A stretch of 64,000 nucleotides of DNA from Roridomyces roridus (Eukaryota > Basidiomycota > Agaricomycetes > Agaricales > Mycenaceae): the NCBI GenBank assembly GCA_029378245.1, contig JARKIF010000009.1, forward strand, positions 434,001 through 498,000, written 5' to 3'. Under the pieces are notes generated by a model. The model had not been told where the DNA came from. It saw only the letters and a list, made by a program, of their open reading frames with translations, and made no database searches. A program made the position numbers and the translations under genes. This document shows positions 8,786 to 18,736 of this stretch, in pieces; within the stretch, counting starts at the first letter, position 1; every line of letters starts with the position of its first letter.

Positions 8786-9820
8786 GGGTTGGCCACGTCA
8801 GTGTGTGCAGCTTGGGCAGGAGGCTTGCACAGACTGTGTATTTAGCCGCACACCCCTGAGTTGGGGGTTGGGTAGAGGGTAGGTGAGGGGTGGGTGGCAG
8901 ATGGGAGCGTGATGTCAGGAACACGTGTCATGTCAGGAGCGGATGATGTGCCGCCCACACAATCCACATGGACACCTGTCTCTCCCCCTCTGGGATACAG
9001 GGTGCTGTTACTTTGCAGTACCACCACGGCATCTTGCAAGAAGTGCGGAAATTTACACGCAGAATGGGGATAAAGGACGTCTGCAAGCTGGAGCCAGAGG
9101 CTAAGCTCCTTGTCTTGGACATGATACTGGGGATGCTCTTGAATCAGAACAAGCTCGACTTGTTCATGGATTGCCTCCCCGCCATCCAGACCCTTCAGCA
9201 CAGAGGGGAGGACATGGAGCCGCATGGTCAAAGGTGCTCAATCTTTACCCTATTCTTGTTGTTGATTAGCACTCTATCCATCTTTCTTTATCATTTCGAG
9301 GCGGAGAATGGGAGAGTCCTTGCAGCACTTTGGGACTCCGCTCCTCTTCTCTGACCATGTTCTCAGTCCTCTGACTACCAATCATCCACACCATTCAAAG
9401 CATGTGATGAAGGTGTATTGTAGCCAGAATGATGCCCACTACCACTGCAATGCTCAAAACATGCTCGAGCATGAGAGGCTTGCAAACGAGCAAAATATGT
9501 GAGTTTCTGTAATGTTGTGACTTGTTTCTTTTTTTTCTGCACTGTCATCAATTATGCAAACAGCTGTAACAAAATTCAGATAGCCTAGGCTCACACCTTG
9601 AAATACACAATATTCGCTCCCGACGTCTCGCACCTTATAATGTACAATATTCAACTCAATGTATGTTCACTTGTATAATGATATTCACGACATTCTGTTG
9701 CTGTTTTACCATGTTCAAATACACTGTGTTCGCCACCTCACCCATGCATCAAAGATGGGCTTTCCTTTCACCTCCATCCACAGTCTTTTATGGTGTCTAT
9801 GATACTGTCAAACATACTCG
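8786..9820. other. Repeat-island DNA, no supported gene
   Basis: Frames of 64-129 codons on both strands overlap at about 8842-9354. The plus frame at 8968-9354 has a somewhat protein-like stretch (LVLDMILGMLLNQNKL) but no domain, splice pattern or partner supports a gene. The region 9520-9760 is AT-rich and featureless. Confidence 0.3.
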
Positions 9821-9857
9821 TGTTGAAGGTCCTTCTGGGAGTTCCCTTCACACTATC

Positions 9858-9933
9858 GGCAGAATAGCTCAGTTGGTTAAAGAGCATCTCGAATATACTG
9901 AGAAGGTCGCAGGTTCGAATCCTGCTTCAGCCA
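9858..9933 (+). tRNA. tRNA-like domain in the TRIM 5' LTR (pseudo-tRNA, TAT loop)
   Basis: Acceptor GGCAGAA pairs with TTCAGCC except for a central A-A. The D stem GCTC/GAGC, anticodon stem TCTCG/TGAGA and T stem GCAGG/CCTGC all pair. The A box lies at 9865-9876 and the B box at 9912-9922. A discriminator A is followed at once by TTTT (9934-9937), a Pol III stop. U33 is replaced by A, so use as an elongator tRNA is doubtful. Confidence 0.55.
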
Positions 9934-9943
9934 TTTTCCAACA

Positions 9944-10063
9944 TGGTAGCAGCAGCTACTAGATGTAAGACGAGTAACGACCGCATTCTGGCCAGTGCCT
10001 AGGAAAATGGTGCCCCCCTTTGTGAGATCCCAAAGAGCCAATAGTGTTCGGGTTCCGGGGGAG
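9944..10063 (+). other. TRIM interior: primer-binding site, spacer and polypurine tract
   Basis: A non-coding 120-bp interior. TGGTAGCAGC at 9944-9953 would pair with an initiator tRNA-Met 3' end of the GCTGCTACCA kind. The last nine bases before the 3' LTR are rich in G and A and fit a plus-strand primer. No open frame spans it. Confidence 0.75.
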
Positions 10064-10100
10064 TGTTGAAGGTCCTTCTGGGAGTTCCCTTCACACTATC

Positions 10101-10176
10101 GGCAGAATAGCTCAGTTGGTTAAAGAGCATCTCGAATATACTGAGAAGGTCGCAGGTTCGAATCCTGCTTCAGCCA
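10101..10176 (+). tRNA. tRNA-like domain in the TRIM 3' LTR (pseudo-tRNA)
   Basis: Identical to the domain at 9858-9933, with A box, B box and terminal TTTT. A Pol III transcript that began in the 5' LTR and read through its first TTTT would end here, which would make this domain the repeated R region. Confidence 0.55.
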
Positions 10177-10186
10177 TTTTCCAACA

Positions 10187-10841
10187 ACTCGTTGGACCCA
10201 GAGACTTTGCCATTCAGACCAGGCTGATGTCCCTCCAGTTGTGCTGCTAATCACTGTCCTCCACATCTCTTCCTTTTCCTAGGAGCAAAAAGCCCTACTC
10301 AGACAACAAACAACACAGGCAAAAAAAAGAGGCTTTACCACAAATGGTGCCAGTCAGTGTATGCACCACCCTAGCACTCTATGCTCTTTAACATACCACA
10401 GCCACACACATAGGCAGTCTGCCAGCTCAACATGGTGTATATGTACATGAGAAGCATGGGAACCACAACCAACATCAGGGCAATGACATCCTCTATATTG
10501 TGCTTCCACCCAGGCCATCCAGGATCACACAAAAATACCACCTGTGCCTCTATTTTAATACACAACTGTGTCTGCTAATTGAGCTTCTAGGTCTTAAGGA
10601 TCTTGAGAAGGTGGTACTTCTCACACTCAAATGGCTCATACGGCACACAGCGCACTGCAAGGAAAACCATGTTTCAAGGGGAGAGTCTAATATATTGTCA
10701 GAAAGACGGATCATCCAGAGTTTACAACATCACCATTCTTTCCACAATGAAATCTTCCCTTGACGATGTCTTGCACGCTGTTACCAACTTTGCCGAGTCC
10801 AAACTCTTGGTCATCACCGATTTCGGACAACTCCATCAGCC
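10187..10841. other. Remnant DNA between TRIM and solo LTR
   Basis: Two overlapping plus frames (10500-10763 and 10603-10872) look like a decayed coding region. The second is open across a protein-like stretch (SSLDDVLHAVTNFAES) and ends at the LTR insertion at 10842. No family is recognised. Confidence 0.3.
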
Positions 10842-11185
10842 TGTTGAATGGTGGGAACGGGTTGGCAATTAGGTACCCGGTTCCTTTTCCCTCTCGCAAT
10901 TGTCATGGACGTTTTAAACACATACACGATATCTATGTACCAAGATCAGTGTGGGACAGATTGGCTTGATATAGTTACATTAGTGGTATCAATCTCGGAT
11001 AAATGGACTATTCTTACTCATAGTAGCTTACAAGTTGGCCCGCATGTTGTATAAGTAGCTTCCCTCTCTGGAGTCATTCTCCAGAGAGAAAGAACCCGAA
11101 CACATTGGTTTCTCACCTACTCCTCTTAGTCGCCCTTTAGTCGACCTTGTAGAGCGGACCACCCTCCGGCCTTCTTATTCCAATA
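10842..11185 (+). mobile_element. Solo LTR, family C (TSD CAGCC)
   Basis: A 344-bp LTR, TGTTGAATGG...CCAATA, flanked by CAGCC at 10837-10841 and 11186-11190. It is the most diverged family C copy. Its hairpin is CTCTCTGGAG / CTCCAGAGAG: two base pairs differ from the other copies and both changes are compensated, so the stem still pairs perfectly (11064-11088). Confidence 0.92.
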
Positions 11186-11689
11186 CAGCCTCACCGACTG
11201 TTGGAGATTGTGGTTTGGAGTGTCTGATCACATGGTGATATGCATCTCCTTCTTATTGTGTTCACTATCATGTCTTTCTTATTGTTCTGATCACTATCTT
11301 TCTTATTGTTCTGGTACAGATCTGGGTCTATTGTCTTTGGTATATAGCTAGCTAGCTACCTTGCAATGGATCTGGGCTTTTCGCCTCCCATCCGAGACCG
11401 CTCTATCAGCTCCCATCTGAGACCCCATAAGTACAACTTCTACAGAGCTGATACACTTTGAAAGATGGAATATTAATGATGCTTTTCCCTGTCTCATGAG
11501 CTGCCCAAAATGCAACGCAAAACTTTGATTTCAATTTCTAGGATACTCACCTGCGCCCTTGTCAGCATGAGACCCTACACTACATATTCACAACACTTGA
11601 GCCCCAAAGGCCTACTTTTTGTACAGAAAGCTTGTACTGTGCCGTATCTCTTGAATTATAATGATCGGCTCGCAAAGTGAATTTGAAAA
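11186..11689. other. Possible truncated LTR and intergenic DNA
   Basis: At 11199 a TGTTGGAGATTGTGG start resembles a copia LTR terminus, and a TATATAGCTAGC box lies about 140 bases further on. No matching CAACA end with a target duplication could be found. Otherwise no feature. Confidence 0.3.
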
Positions 11690-11819
11690 TTGTCCTACTT
11701 GTTGCTCCTAGCTCCCGATACCAAAAGCGACGGTAGAGAAGACCTCTGCTGGCAGTGGCACTCCCACAACCACAAAGACCCGTGCTCGGGGTCGAAGAAG
11801 AAAGTCCCCGTAGCCACAT

Positions 11820-12139
11820 TCAACATGAAGGTTGCTGCCAAAAAGGAGTTCAGCAAAAGCAAGAAAACTCATGCAGCAGCATATGATGGATACCTTTGTC
11901 GGGGACAAGAGATGCTCGAAACAATTGTTGACCGCCTGGAGAAAGAGAAGACAGGCTGGAAATGTCCAGAGGGGATTGACACAAAACTTCTTGCAAAGGC
12001 GCTGGAGGGTCCTCCCATTAAACACTTGGCCTTGGCATTGGAGCTTTTTTTGACCCAGAAATGCTTGACAGAAGGACTTGGGAAATTCACAGCCAATGGC
12101 ATTCACGGCGCATTCACCGACTATTGGGATACCATGTAG
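11820..12139 (+). pseudogene. N-terminal fragment of a repeated Agaricomycete protein family (unnamed)
   Basis: A plus-strand frame reading through AAKKEFSKSKK, AAAYDGYLCRG, PIKHLALALELFL and GIHGAFTDYWDTM. The pattern (a YDGY box, then GPPxKH, then GIHGAxxDYWD) resembles a multicopy family seen in mushroom genomes that is probably mobile-element related; this is from memory, and no catalytic domain is visible here. The frame ends at a GT that could be a splice donor, but the continuation is replaced by the antisense DUF6532 remnant. I treat it as a truncated copy. Confidence 0.4.
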
Positions 12140-12176
12140 GTCCTCAGTTAAATCATTGACCAGCCATCTTACCTGC

Positions 12177-14133
12177 TCAACAGCGTGAATATGAGAGCGA
12201 GAGTAACAAGCAAAATCGGGCTGAAATACTTGCTGTACTTGACACCACAACCACCCTTCTTGAAGAAGATGCGACGCAGGATAGCTTTGATGATTGGGTG
12301 GCCGGCATACATGTTGAGCTCATCAGGATCCTGCACATAGCTATGTCAGCGCTGGGACTAACAGATACACGGACGCACACCTGGTAGTGAAAGGCGCTGT
12401 CCTCGAGGAGGTTATTCTGAAGCTTGACATTTGTCTTCCTGTCCTGCTTGGTCTCGCCGGCATTGAATCCGTAAGTGGGGCCGACGAGCGGCCAAATACC
12501 ATCCTTGAGGGAGCTGCGCGCGTGCGAGGCATACAACTTGATCTACAATGATCATCAGTCGGCCACCATAGACGCCAGCGAGCGTGAGACGTACCATTCG
12601 AGAAATCCGCTCCGTCAGCGCCGTCGGCTCTTGTGCGTCTGCATTGGCCCCATCCCAAATCTCCTGCACCCACAATTCTTGCAACTCGGTCGATGGGTAT
12701 GCGTCGACAGTGCAGATGCGAATCTCGTATTCGTGCATCGCACGCTGGATGAGCTTGCGTCCCGACTCGGTGAAATTCTTGAGGTAGGTGCGTGAGCCCG
12801 TAGGTGCTTTGCCGTCGGTGCATTCGGCCACCTTGGCCGGTGGGTCAGTGGCTGCTGCCGCTGTCTTGCTGCGTTTGCGAGGGCGTGGATTCGGGGAAGG
12901 GGAACGACGACGTGGCGGCGCCGAGCGGTGGATCCGTTTCTGATGCTGGGAGGGGTGAGGGGACGAAGAGGGGAGGGGCGAGGTGCGAGACAAGGAAGAG
13001 AGATGATGGGAAGTCCGAGGCGAGGACGACTGAGGTGGTTCTTCCTCCACCCCAGGCATGGGCGAGAAATCTCAGTGCAGATTAGTATGCTGCCAATTGT
13101 CGACAGCGCAGGGCGCACCTTGATCCTCGGTGGCGTTGGGATCGATTGGCCGTAAGGCGACTGTGATAAAGTGGACGGTGAGCTGCTGACAAGCACAAGA
13201 ATGGAGAGATGTACTGCGACGTGACATGGTTCCCGGCGTGGGGATAATCTCCTCACCAGACTTGCGCAGCAGCCTCTTCGGCAGTGGCTTGACGCCGGTA
13301 GTTACAATGACACCCTGTTGGAAGTTGTTGATCAACTGATGACATTGATTGATGGACTGATGGCATTCTCGTGTTCTGGTCATGTGACCGTGTTTCTGAT
13401 ATTCATCTGACATGGGAATTCTCCCATGATATGCTTCTTTCCTATTGTATTTACCAATTAGGACTTCCTTTTGTTCTGACAAGTATATAGTCAGCTGTCA
13501 TGTACTACAGCCTAGGTCCCCAGTTTCTCACTGTTGACCTCAGGCATGTAGTTTCATAGTCACCAATACAGAGTTTCTCACTGTTGACCTCAGTTCATCT
13601 GTGCTGCCTGCTTCAACACACCCTTGGAGACGAACTGAAGGATGTGAGAGATGGCTAGAGAAGGGTGGCTTGCGTATGGAATCACTGAACGCAGACATTT
13701 GAATTGGATCGTCTGGCTCGTCCTCGCTCTCCGGGGGTGTACGGTCTCTGTCGCGTTCACGAAGAAGAGCTACAGATCTGATGAGATGAGAGCAAAATTA
13801 TCGAAGAGCAACGCACCCTTGGTCTCCTCGTGCTTCTTGTGGGCGGTGGCGAGCTGCTTCTTGAGCCGCTCAATCTACCTGTCCTTCTTCTTCTCGGTGT
13901 TCTTTTCTATTCGGGCTGAAGTCAGTACGAGCACAAGGAATAATTAACCACTTACCGTTTTCCTGCACCTTGGTGGTACTCTGGCATTTCCGTGCAGTCT
14001 TGCCATTGGCGGCGGCAGCGGCTTGCTCCAAATTGAGTTTCGGAAGAGGCTTGGACTTGGAGTGGGGCAGAACGGGAGCATCGGAGTCGGGTCCTGAAGA
14101 ATCATCGTCGGAAAGGATGACTTTTCTAGCCAT
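12177..14133 (-). pseudogene. DUF6532-domain gene, decayed and split by an LTR
   Basis: Read on the minus strand from ATG at 14133: an Asp/Ser-rich N terminus, a charged coiled-coil (IERLKKQLATAHKKHEE), a Ser/Pro/Arg low-complexity stretch, then a domain of the DUF6532 type (LIQRAMHEYEIRICTVDAYP, TALTERISRM, YASHARSSLKDGIWPLV, GYGF-like block, GHPIIKAILRRIFFKK, YFSPILLVTLALIF). Function of the family is unknown. At least two short introns are clear in the domain (near 12546-12596 and 12333-12382). Damage: TAG at 13875-13877, TGA at 13072-13074, a solo LTR at 13316-13618 and a one-base frameshift near 12190. The C terminus is missing. It starts 135 bp from the divergent Plavaka gene. Confidence 0.8.
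13316..13618 (+). mobile_element. Solo LTR, family B, inserted in the DUF6532 gene (TSD CACCC)
   Basis: A 303-bp LTR, TGTTGGAAGTTG...GCTTCAACA, flanked by CACCC at 13311-13315 and 13619-13623. It is nearly identical to 2935-3233, with both TTTCTCACTGTTGACCTCAG repeats. It sits antisense within coding sequence of the DUF6532 pseudogene. Confidence 0.95.
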
Positions 14134-14924
14134 GATGATGATGGTAGGAGGGAGAGTGATAGAGTTTGTTTACCGCTGTTGAAGCAGTAAACGATCGAGT
14201 TTTGAGCAACGTGATGCGGCTCGCGGTGCACAGACCATCTGACTCATCCGGGAACACATCAGGCTGCCATGTCCAGCGCCGCCAGTCCGCAATGTCGATT
14301 CTGCGGCAAGGGATTCAAATCCAGCAAGGGGCTCAGTTCTCATACCTCACAAAGTTCTGCCTGCCGCAAAAAACTCCGTGAACACCTGCGAGAATGATGT
14401 CCTCCAAGCCTGTCCCCCACGCCACCTCCCAAGGATGCCAAGCTTGACGACGGGCTAAACCGCACGATGGAATTGAACCCGCCCGGTGACATGCCAGGGC
14501 CCACTCCCGAACCGACGCTGCCGCCAGTGCCTCCAGTGCCAGATCATAGAGCTAGAGTTGAGGAGATTGAGGATGAGGATGCTCCGGGTGCTACACACTG
14601 GTACGAGGACTTTCCGAAGGAGGCTGGGTGTATCTTGGAACAGCGGGACCCCGTGGAGACTGCGTTCGAGGCCATGCGGAGAAAGCAGGTAGCGGCGGGC
14701 CAAGGACCGTGGTTTCCGTTCGCGAGCGAGGACGACTGGGATCTGGCGCGGTGGCTAAGCAAATCTGGGGTCAGCGGAGGGAATATTGACGAGTTTCTCA
14801 AGTTAAATAAGGTACGTACTGTGCTTCTATCAGATTCTGTCCAATATAAATCCCGTCGCGTGTCTTGACAGATTAAGCACGGTGCCGACCCATCATACCA
14901 CAACACCCGCGCGTTCTTCCAGAG

Positions 14925-15389
14925 TGTTAAATGCTGAGCCGGCAGGAAATGGAACCGGAAGGATACCAAGAGGGATTGGTGACCAGAACAACAGAGATCA
15001 CTACACCACAGAGGTTTAGGGTGAGTGAGACTACCCTGGTCAACGGGAGAGGGAGCAGGGAGGATGTCGGACAGCGCAAGGTGAGGAATACCAAGCAACG
15101 TTAATTATCAACTGAAGATACATGAAAGTGAACCTAGGTTTATATACAAAGGCCATGGGAATGTATCTACATTTGGAAAACATGAAGTATATGTGAAACA
15201 CCTGAGTGTAATTGGAATTTAGACAGAATTAGGTTTAGTAGAATAAAGCTTGAATGGGATATAGTGGAATAAGGCTTGAATGGGAAATAGTGGAATAAAG
15301 CTTTGAATGGGAAATAGTAGAATAAACCTTGAATGGGAATTAATGTGTCAAAGCTGAAACACATATGCCAGAAAGGCACGGATGTAACA
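14925..15389. mobile_element. Solo LTR, family D, in the Plavaka gene (TSD CAGAG)
   Basis: A 465-bp insertion with TGTTA...TAACA ends, flanked by CAGAG at 14920-14924 and 15390-15394. It lies exactly between two conserved Plavaka codon blocks (AFFQ and IDALPGGPEW). It contains a short minisatellite at 15241-15340. Orientation is not clear. Confidence 0.9.
15241..15340. repeat. 26-bp minisatellite inside LTR family D
   Basis: About 3.8 tandem copies of a 26-27 bp unit of the form GAATAAAGCTTGAATGGGAA plus ATAGTG, with single-base variants between copies. Confidence 0.8.
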
Positions 15390-15755
15390 CAGAGAATAGA
15401 TGCACTGCCTGGTGGTCCTGAGTGGGAGTGTGAGATCTTTGACGTGGTTGGGGATGAAGTCGATGAGAGGGGCGAGCCCAAAAAGGAGGAGATCGAGCTT
15501 TGGAAGCGCAATCCCGTGGAGTGTATCAAGGAGCTCATGGGGAACGCCGCCTTTCGTGAGAAGATGCGATACGCACCTCAGTGTGTGTACCGCGATGCTG
15601 AGGGGAATTGTCGGGAGTATGGGGAGATGTGGACGACCAATTGGTGGTGAAATCTCCAGGTATGGTACCCCACTTTTAACGGCAAACCGAACCACTCACC
15701 TGCGTCCAGGAGCGTTTGGAGACGGGTATCACCATCGCCCCAGTCATTATTGGGT

Positions 15756-16634
15756 TATGACAGCATTTATCATTGAAAATTACAGTGTCAATGGTGCAGA
15801 TGCAAGGCATTAGCTCAATGGAGTGATACACAAGTTTATGCATCTTTTCAGGTTTAGTTCCCAGGTTGCTGGACAGGGAAGTCAACTAGACATAGCGATA
15901 TGGCCCTGACACAGGTTATATATGCCTATCATGTGGTAGCACCACCCAAGGCAAGCATGGGACACAGGTCCTTAAAGTGCAAGTTGAGACGCAACTCCCA
16001 AGTGCAAGTTGAAACACAACTCCCAGACGCAGGTCATGTGATTCAATTTTGGATCAGATGTTGATCCAAAATTCTGATACAAGTGATGATATGGTCACAC
16101 ATTCCCATGATCTTACATAACCCATGATCAGGCGATATTCAAATGTGTCGAAAACTCTGAATCCCATCATGAATCCACTTGTTATTGTTGTCCATCTACT
16201 ACTGTATCTTTTTGAGGAGAACAATGGGTAGATATAAAGTGTTTGGAATTTCATTTGATCAATGTGCTGTTACACTAATGAAAGATACTACTTTATAATC
16301 TCAGTTGCCTATGTGGTAGAGTCTCAAAACATGCCAGAGGCCAGCAGCAAAAACATGGTCAAATGAGGAAATTTCCAGTTTTGGTATTTCAAATTATCTC
16401 CATCCCATAATTTCCTCATAGAGCCTAATTTGGAAGTCACATGACCTGTGTCTCCAAGTTGCGTCTCAACTTGCCACTTGCGTCTCTGTCTTGTGTCTCA
16501 ACTTGAAATCATGTGATCTGCATTTTGGACTTGCTTCAAGCCAAAATAGCCTGACATGTGACCTGCACTTGTGCTCACTGTATTGTCTCCACCTACCACC
16601 TGAGCCAGATATTTTTCAATGAAAAATGACTTTA
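15756..16634. mobile_element. Non-autonomous TIR element in the Plavaka gene (TSD TATTGGGT)
   Basis: An 879-bp AT-rich insertion flanked by the 8-mer TATTGGGT (15748-15755 and 16635-16642) in the middle of conserved Plavaka sequence (VII...SDKTHLSRF). The ends share an imperfect terminal inverted repeat around TTTCATTGAAAA. Longer subterminal inverted repeats (about 15976-16043 against 16438-16518) contain runs of CAAGTTGAGACGCAA. No long frame. The 8-bp duplication suggests hAT or a related 8-bp-TSD superfamily. Confidence 0.78.
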
Positions 16635-18736
16635 TATTGGGTCGGATAAAACCCATTTGTCGCGATTCAGCGGCGACAAGCAGGCCTGGCCTGTCTATCT
16701 TTCAGTGGGAAACCTTTCGAAAGAGACGCGGCGCAAGCCCTCCGAGCGCGGTACCGTTCTACTCGGCTACGTACCTGTGACGAAATTGCACTGTTTCTCT
16801 GAAGATAACCGCTCGATGGCCGGATATCAGTTATTCCGCAAGTGTATGCGCTCTCTCCTCAATCCGTTGGTCCAGGCGGGGAAGGAAGGTGTCGATATTC
16901 TGTGCGCAGATAGCCAGGTGCGGCGGGTCTTCCCCGTGCTCACGGCCTACGTGGCGGCCTACCCCGAGCAGTGCTTGGTCGCGTGCTGCAAGGAGAATTG
17001 ATGTCCGGTGTGCAAGGTGGACCCGAAGAAGCGTGGGATGCCCGTGTACTCGGCCCTGCGCGAGCCAGAGGAGACGGTGAAGCTGATGAGAAAGGAGGCA
17101 AGGGGATTCAAGCCGGATGGATTCAAGAAGCACGGCTTACGTCTCGTTAATCCGTTTTGGAAGGACTTGCCGCACTGCAACATCTTTCAATGCTTCACGC
17201 CCGACATCTTACACCAACTTCACAATGGCGTTTTAGATCACATCGTCAAATGGTCTACGGCGTCTCTCGATCCGAGTTACTCGGAGGAGGACGCCAAGTC
17301 CGAGATCGACTTCCGCTTTCGTTCCATACCCAATCATCCCAGCCTCCGCCATTTCAGACTGGGCATCTCTCTCGTGTCACAATGGACTGGGACCGACCAC
17401 AAGCACATGGAGAAAATATTCCTTGGCGTCTTGAACGGCGCTGCCGACCCACAAGTCATCCTCGCTGTCCGCAGCGTTCTCAACTTCATTGAGTACACAC
17501 ACTTCGAACTTCACACCAACAATTCCCTGGTGAAGCTCGAGGAGGCTTGGTTCCGTTTCCACAACAACAAGGACGTCTTCATCGACAATGGCGTCCGCAC
17601 ACATTTCAATATTCCCAAAGTCCACGCGATGAAACACTACGTCGACATGATTCGGTCCGTTGGCACTGCGGATGGCTACAACACCGAGCTTTCTGAACGT
17701 CTACATATTGACTGCGCAAAACTCGGCTACGCGGTGTCCAACAAACGGAATTATATTCAGCAAATGACCCGTTGGCTGATGTGTCATGAGGCCATCCATC
17801 GCTTTGCCTCCTATCTTCAATGGGCGATCCCGGGGTATTTGGTCAGTCTCGGCAAACGCAAGTCCTCGGAGGATTCGGTCAACGAGGATGATGAGTCAGG
17901 GGAAGAGAGCGACCGTGACGATCAGCCAGCCACTGCAAGTGCAAGTACGACACCAGTCCAATTTACCATCACCAAAAAAGCGCCATTTCCTCGCGTTTCG
18001 GTGGCAAAGCTCGAGGGCGAGTACAGTGCCGTCGACTTTCTCTATCATCTCGAAGCCTTTCTCGAATCTCGCTCGATGCTTCCCAGGCGCTTCCACGATA
18101 TTTCGGCAACATTTCCCGTGTACAAAGGCTTCGTTAATAAAATCCCTCCATCCACTCGTGTCTCGACAACGACCCTCGACGATCGTATCTGCGCAGTACG
18201 CGCAGTGCCGGCACGCGGGTTGAAGAAGGCAGTCCTGCAGCACTTTGATACCGTGCTCGCATACAAGGAGCCACCGCGCGCGCCATCTAGCAATCAGAAT
18301 CTCCATGGTATTACTCTCCGACTTCGACATCTCTTTTCTGACTTCTGTTCTATGTCACGACAAGACTTGTTTCACGCGTCCAACAGCGGTAAGATGCTGT
18401 GGATTGGGTAGTGCGCTACTGAAGCTCGTAAAATGAACTGAATAAAAGTCTAGGAGAGGGTACAGAATACGACGACTAGCTACTGCTTTTATACTATGAG
18501 GAATAAATCTACGATGCTACACTAATTGTCCTGGCTTCCGACATGCACTATTGTCCTGCACCTTTGTCGTCTCCTATTGTCGTGTCTACACCGTGTTCTT
18601 CATAGAAGCCTGTCATAATCTGACAGTTCACTGATCAAAAACTCCTTCCCTCATCCACGCTGTCGTTCATAAATATGAAACTGTTCCCACATCTTTAAAT
18701 AATGTCTTCCTCGGCTTCTTCCTCAATCCGATCGAG

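Larger units (their letters stand above)
9821..10186 (+). mobile_element. Complete TRIM element with tRNA-like LTRs (TSD ACTCG)
   Basis: A 366-bp miniature LTR retrotransposon. The 5' LTR (9821-9943) and 3' LTR (10064-10186) are 123 bp each and identical, with TGTTG...CAACA ends. The element is flanked by ACTCG at 9816-9820 and 10187-10191. The 120-bp interior opens with TGGTAGCAGCAGC, which resembles a primer-binding site for the initiator tRNA-Met 3' end. It closes with a G-rich tract (CCGGGGGAG) against the 3' LTR and contains no coding frame. These are the defining parts of a TRIM, which moves using proteins of another element. Identical LTRs indicate recent insertion. Each LTR contains a Pol III-type tRNA-like domain. 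Confidence 0.93.

Noticed and set aside
6026..10176. Four tRNA-Ile(TAT)-like genes as ordinary tRNAs
   Set aside because: All four are embedded in identical 123-bp LTR units with target duplications, have an A-A mismatch in the acceptor stem and lack U33. They are better read as promoter domains of a mobile element.
9821..10186. CRISPR-like or simple tandem repeat interpretation of the two 123-bp units
   Set aside because: Only two units occur, their ends are TGTTG...CAACA, and a 5-bp target duplication encloses the pair. That is an LTR element, and the host is a eukaryote.
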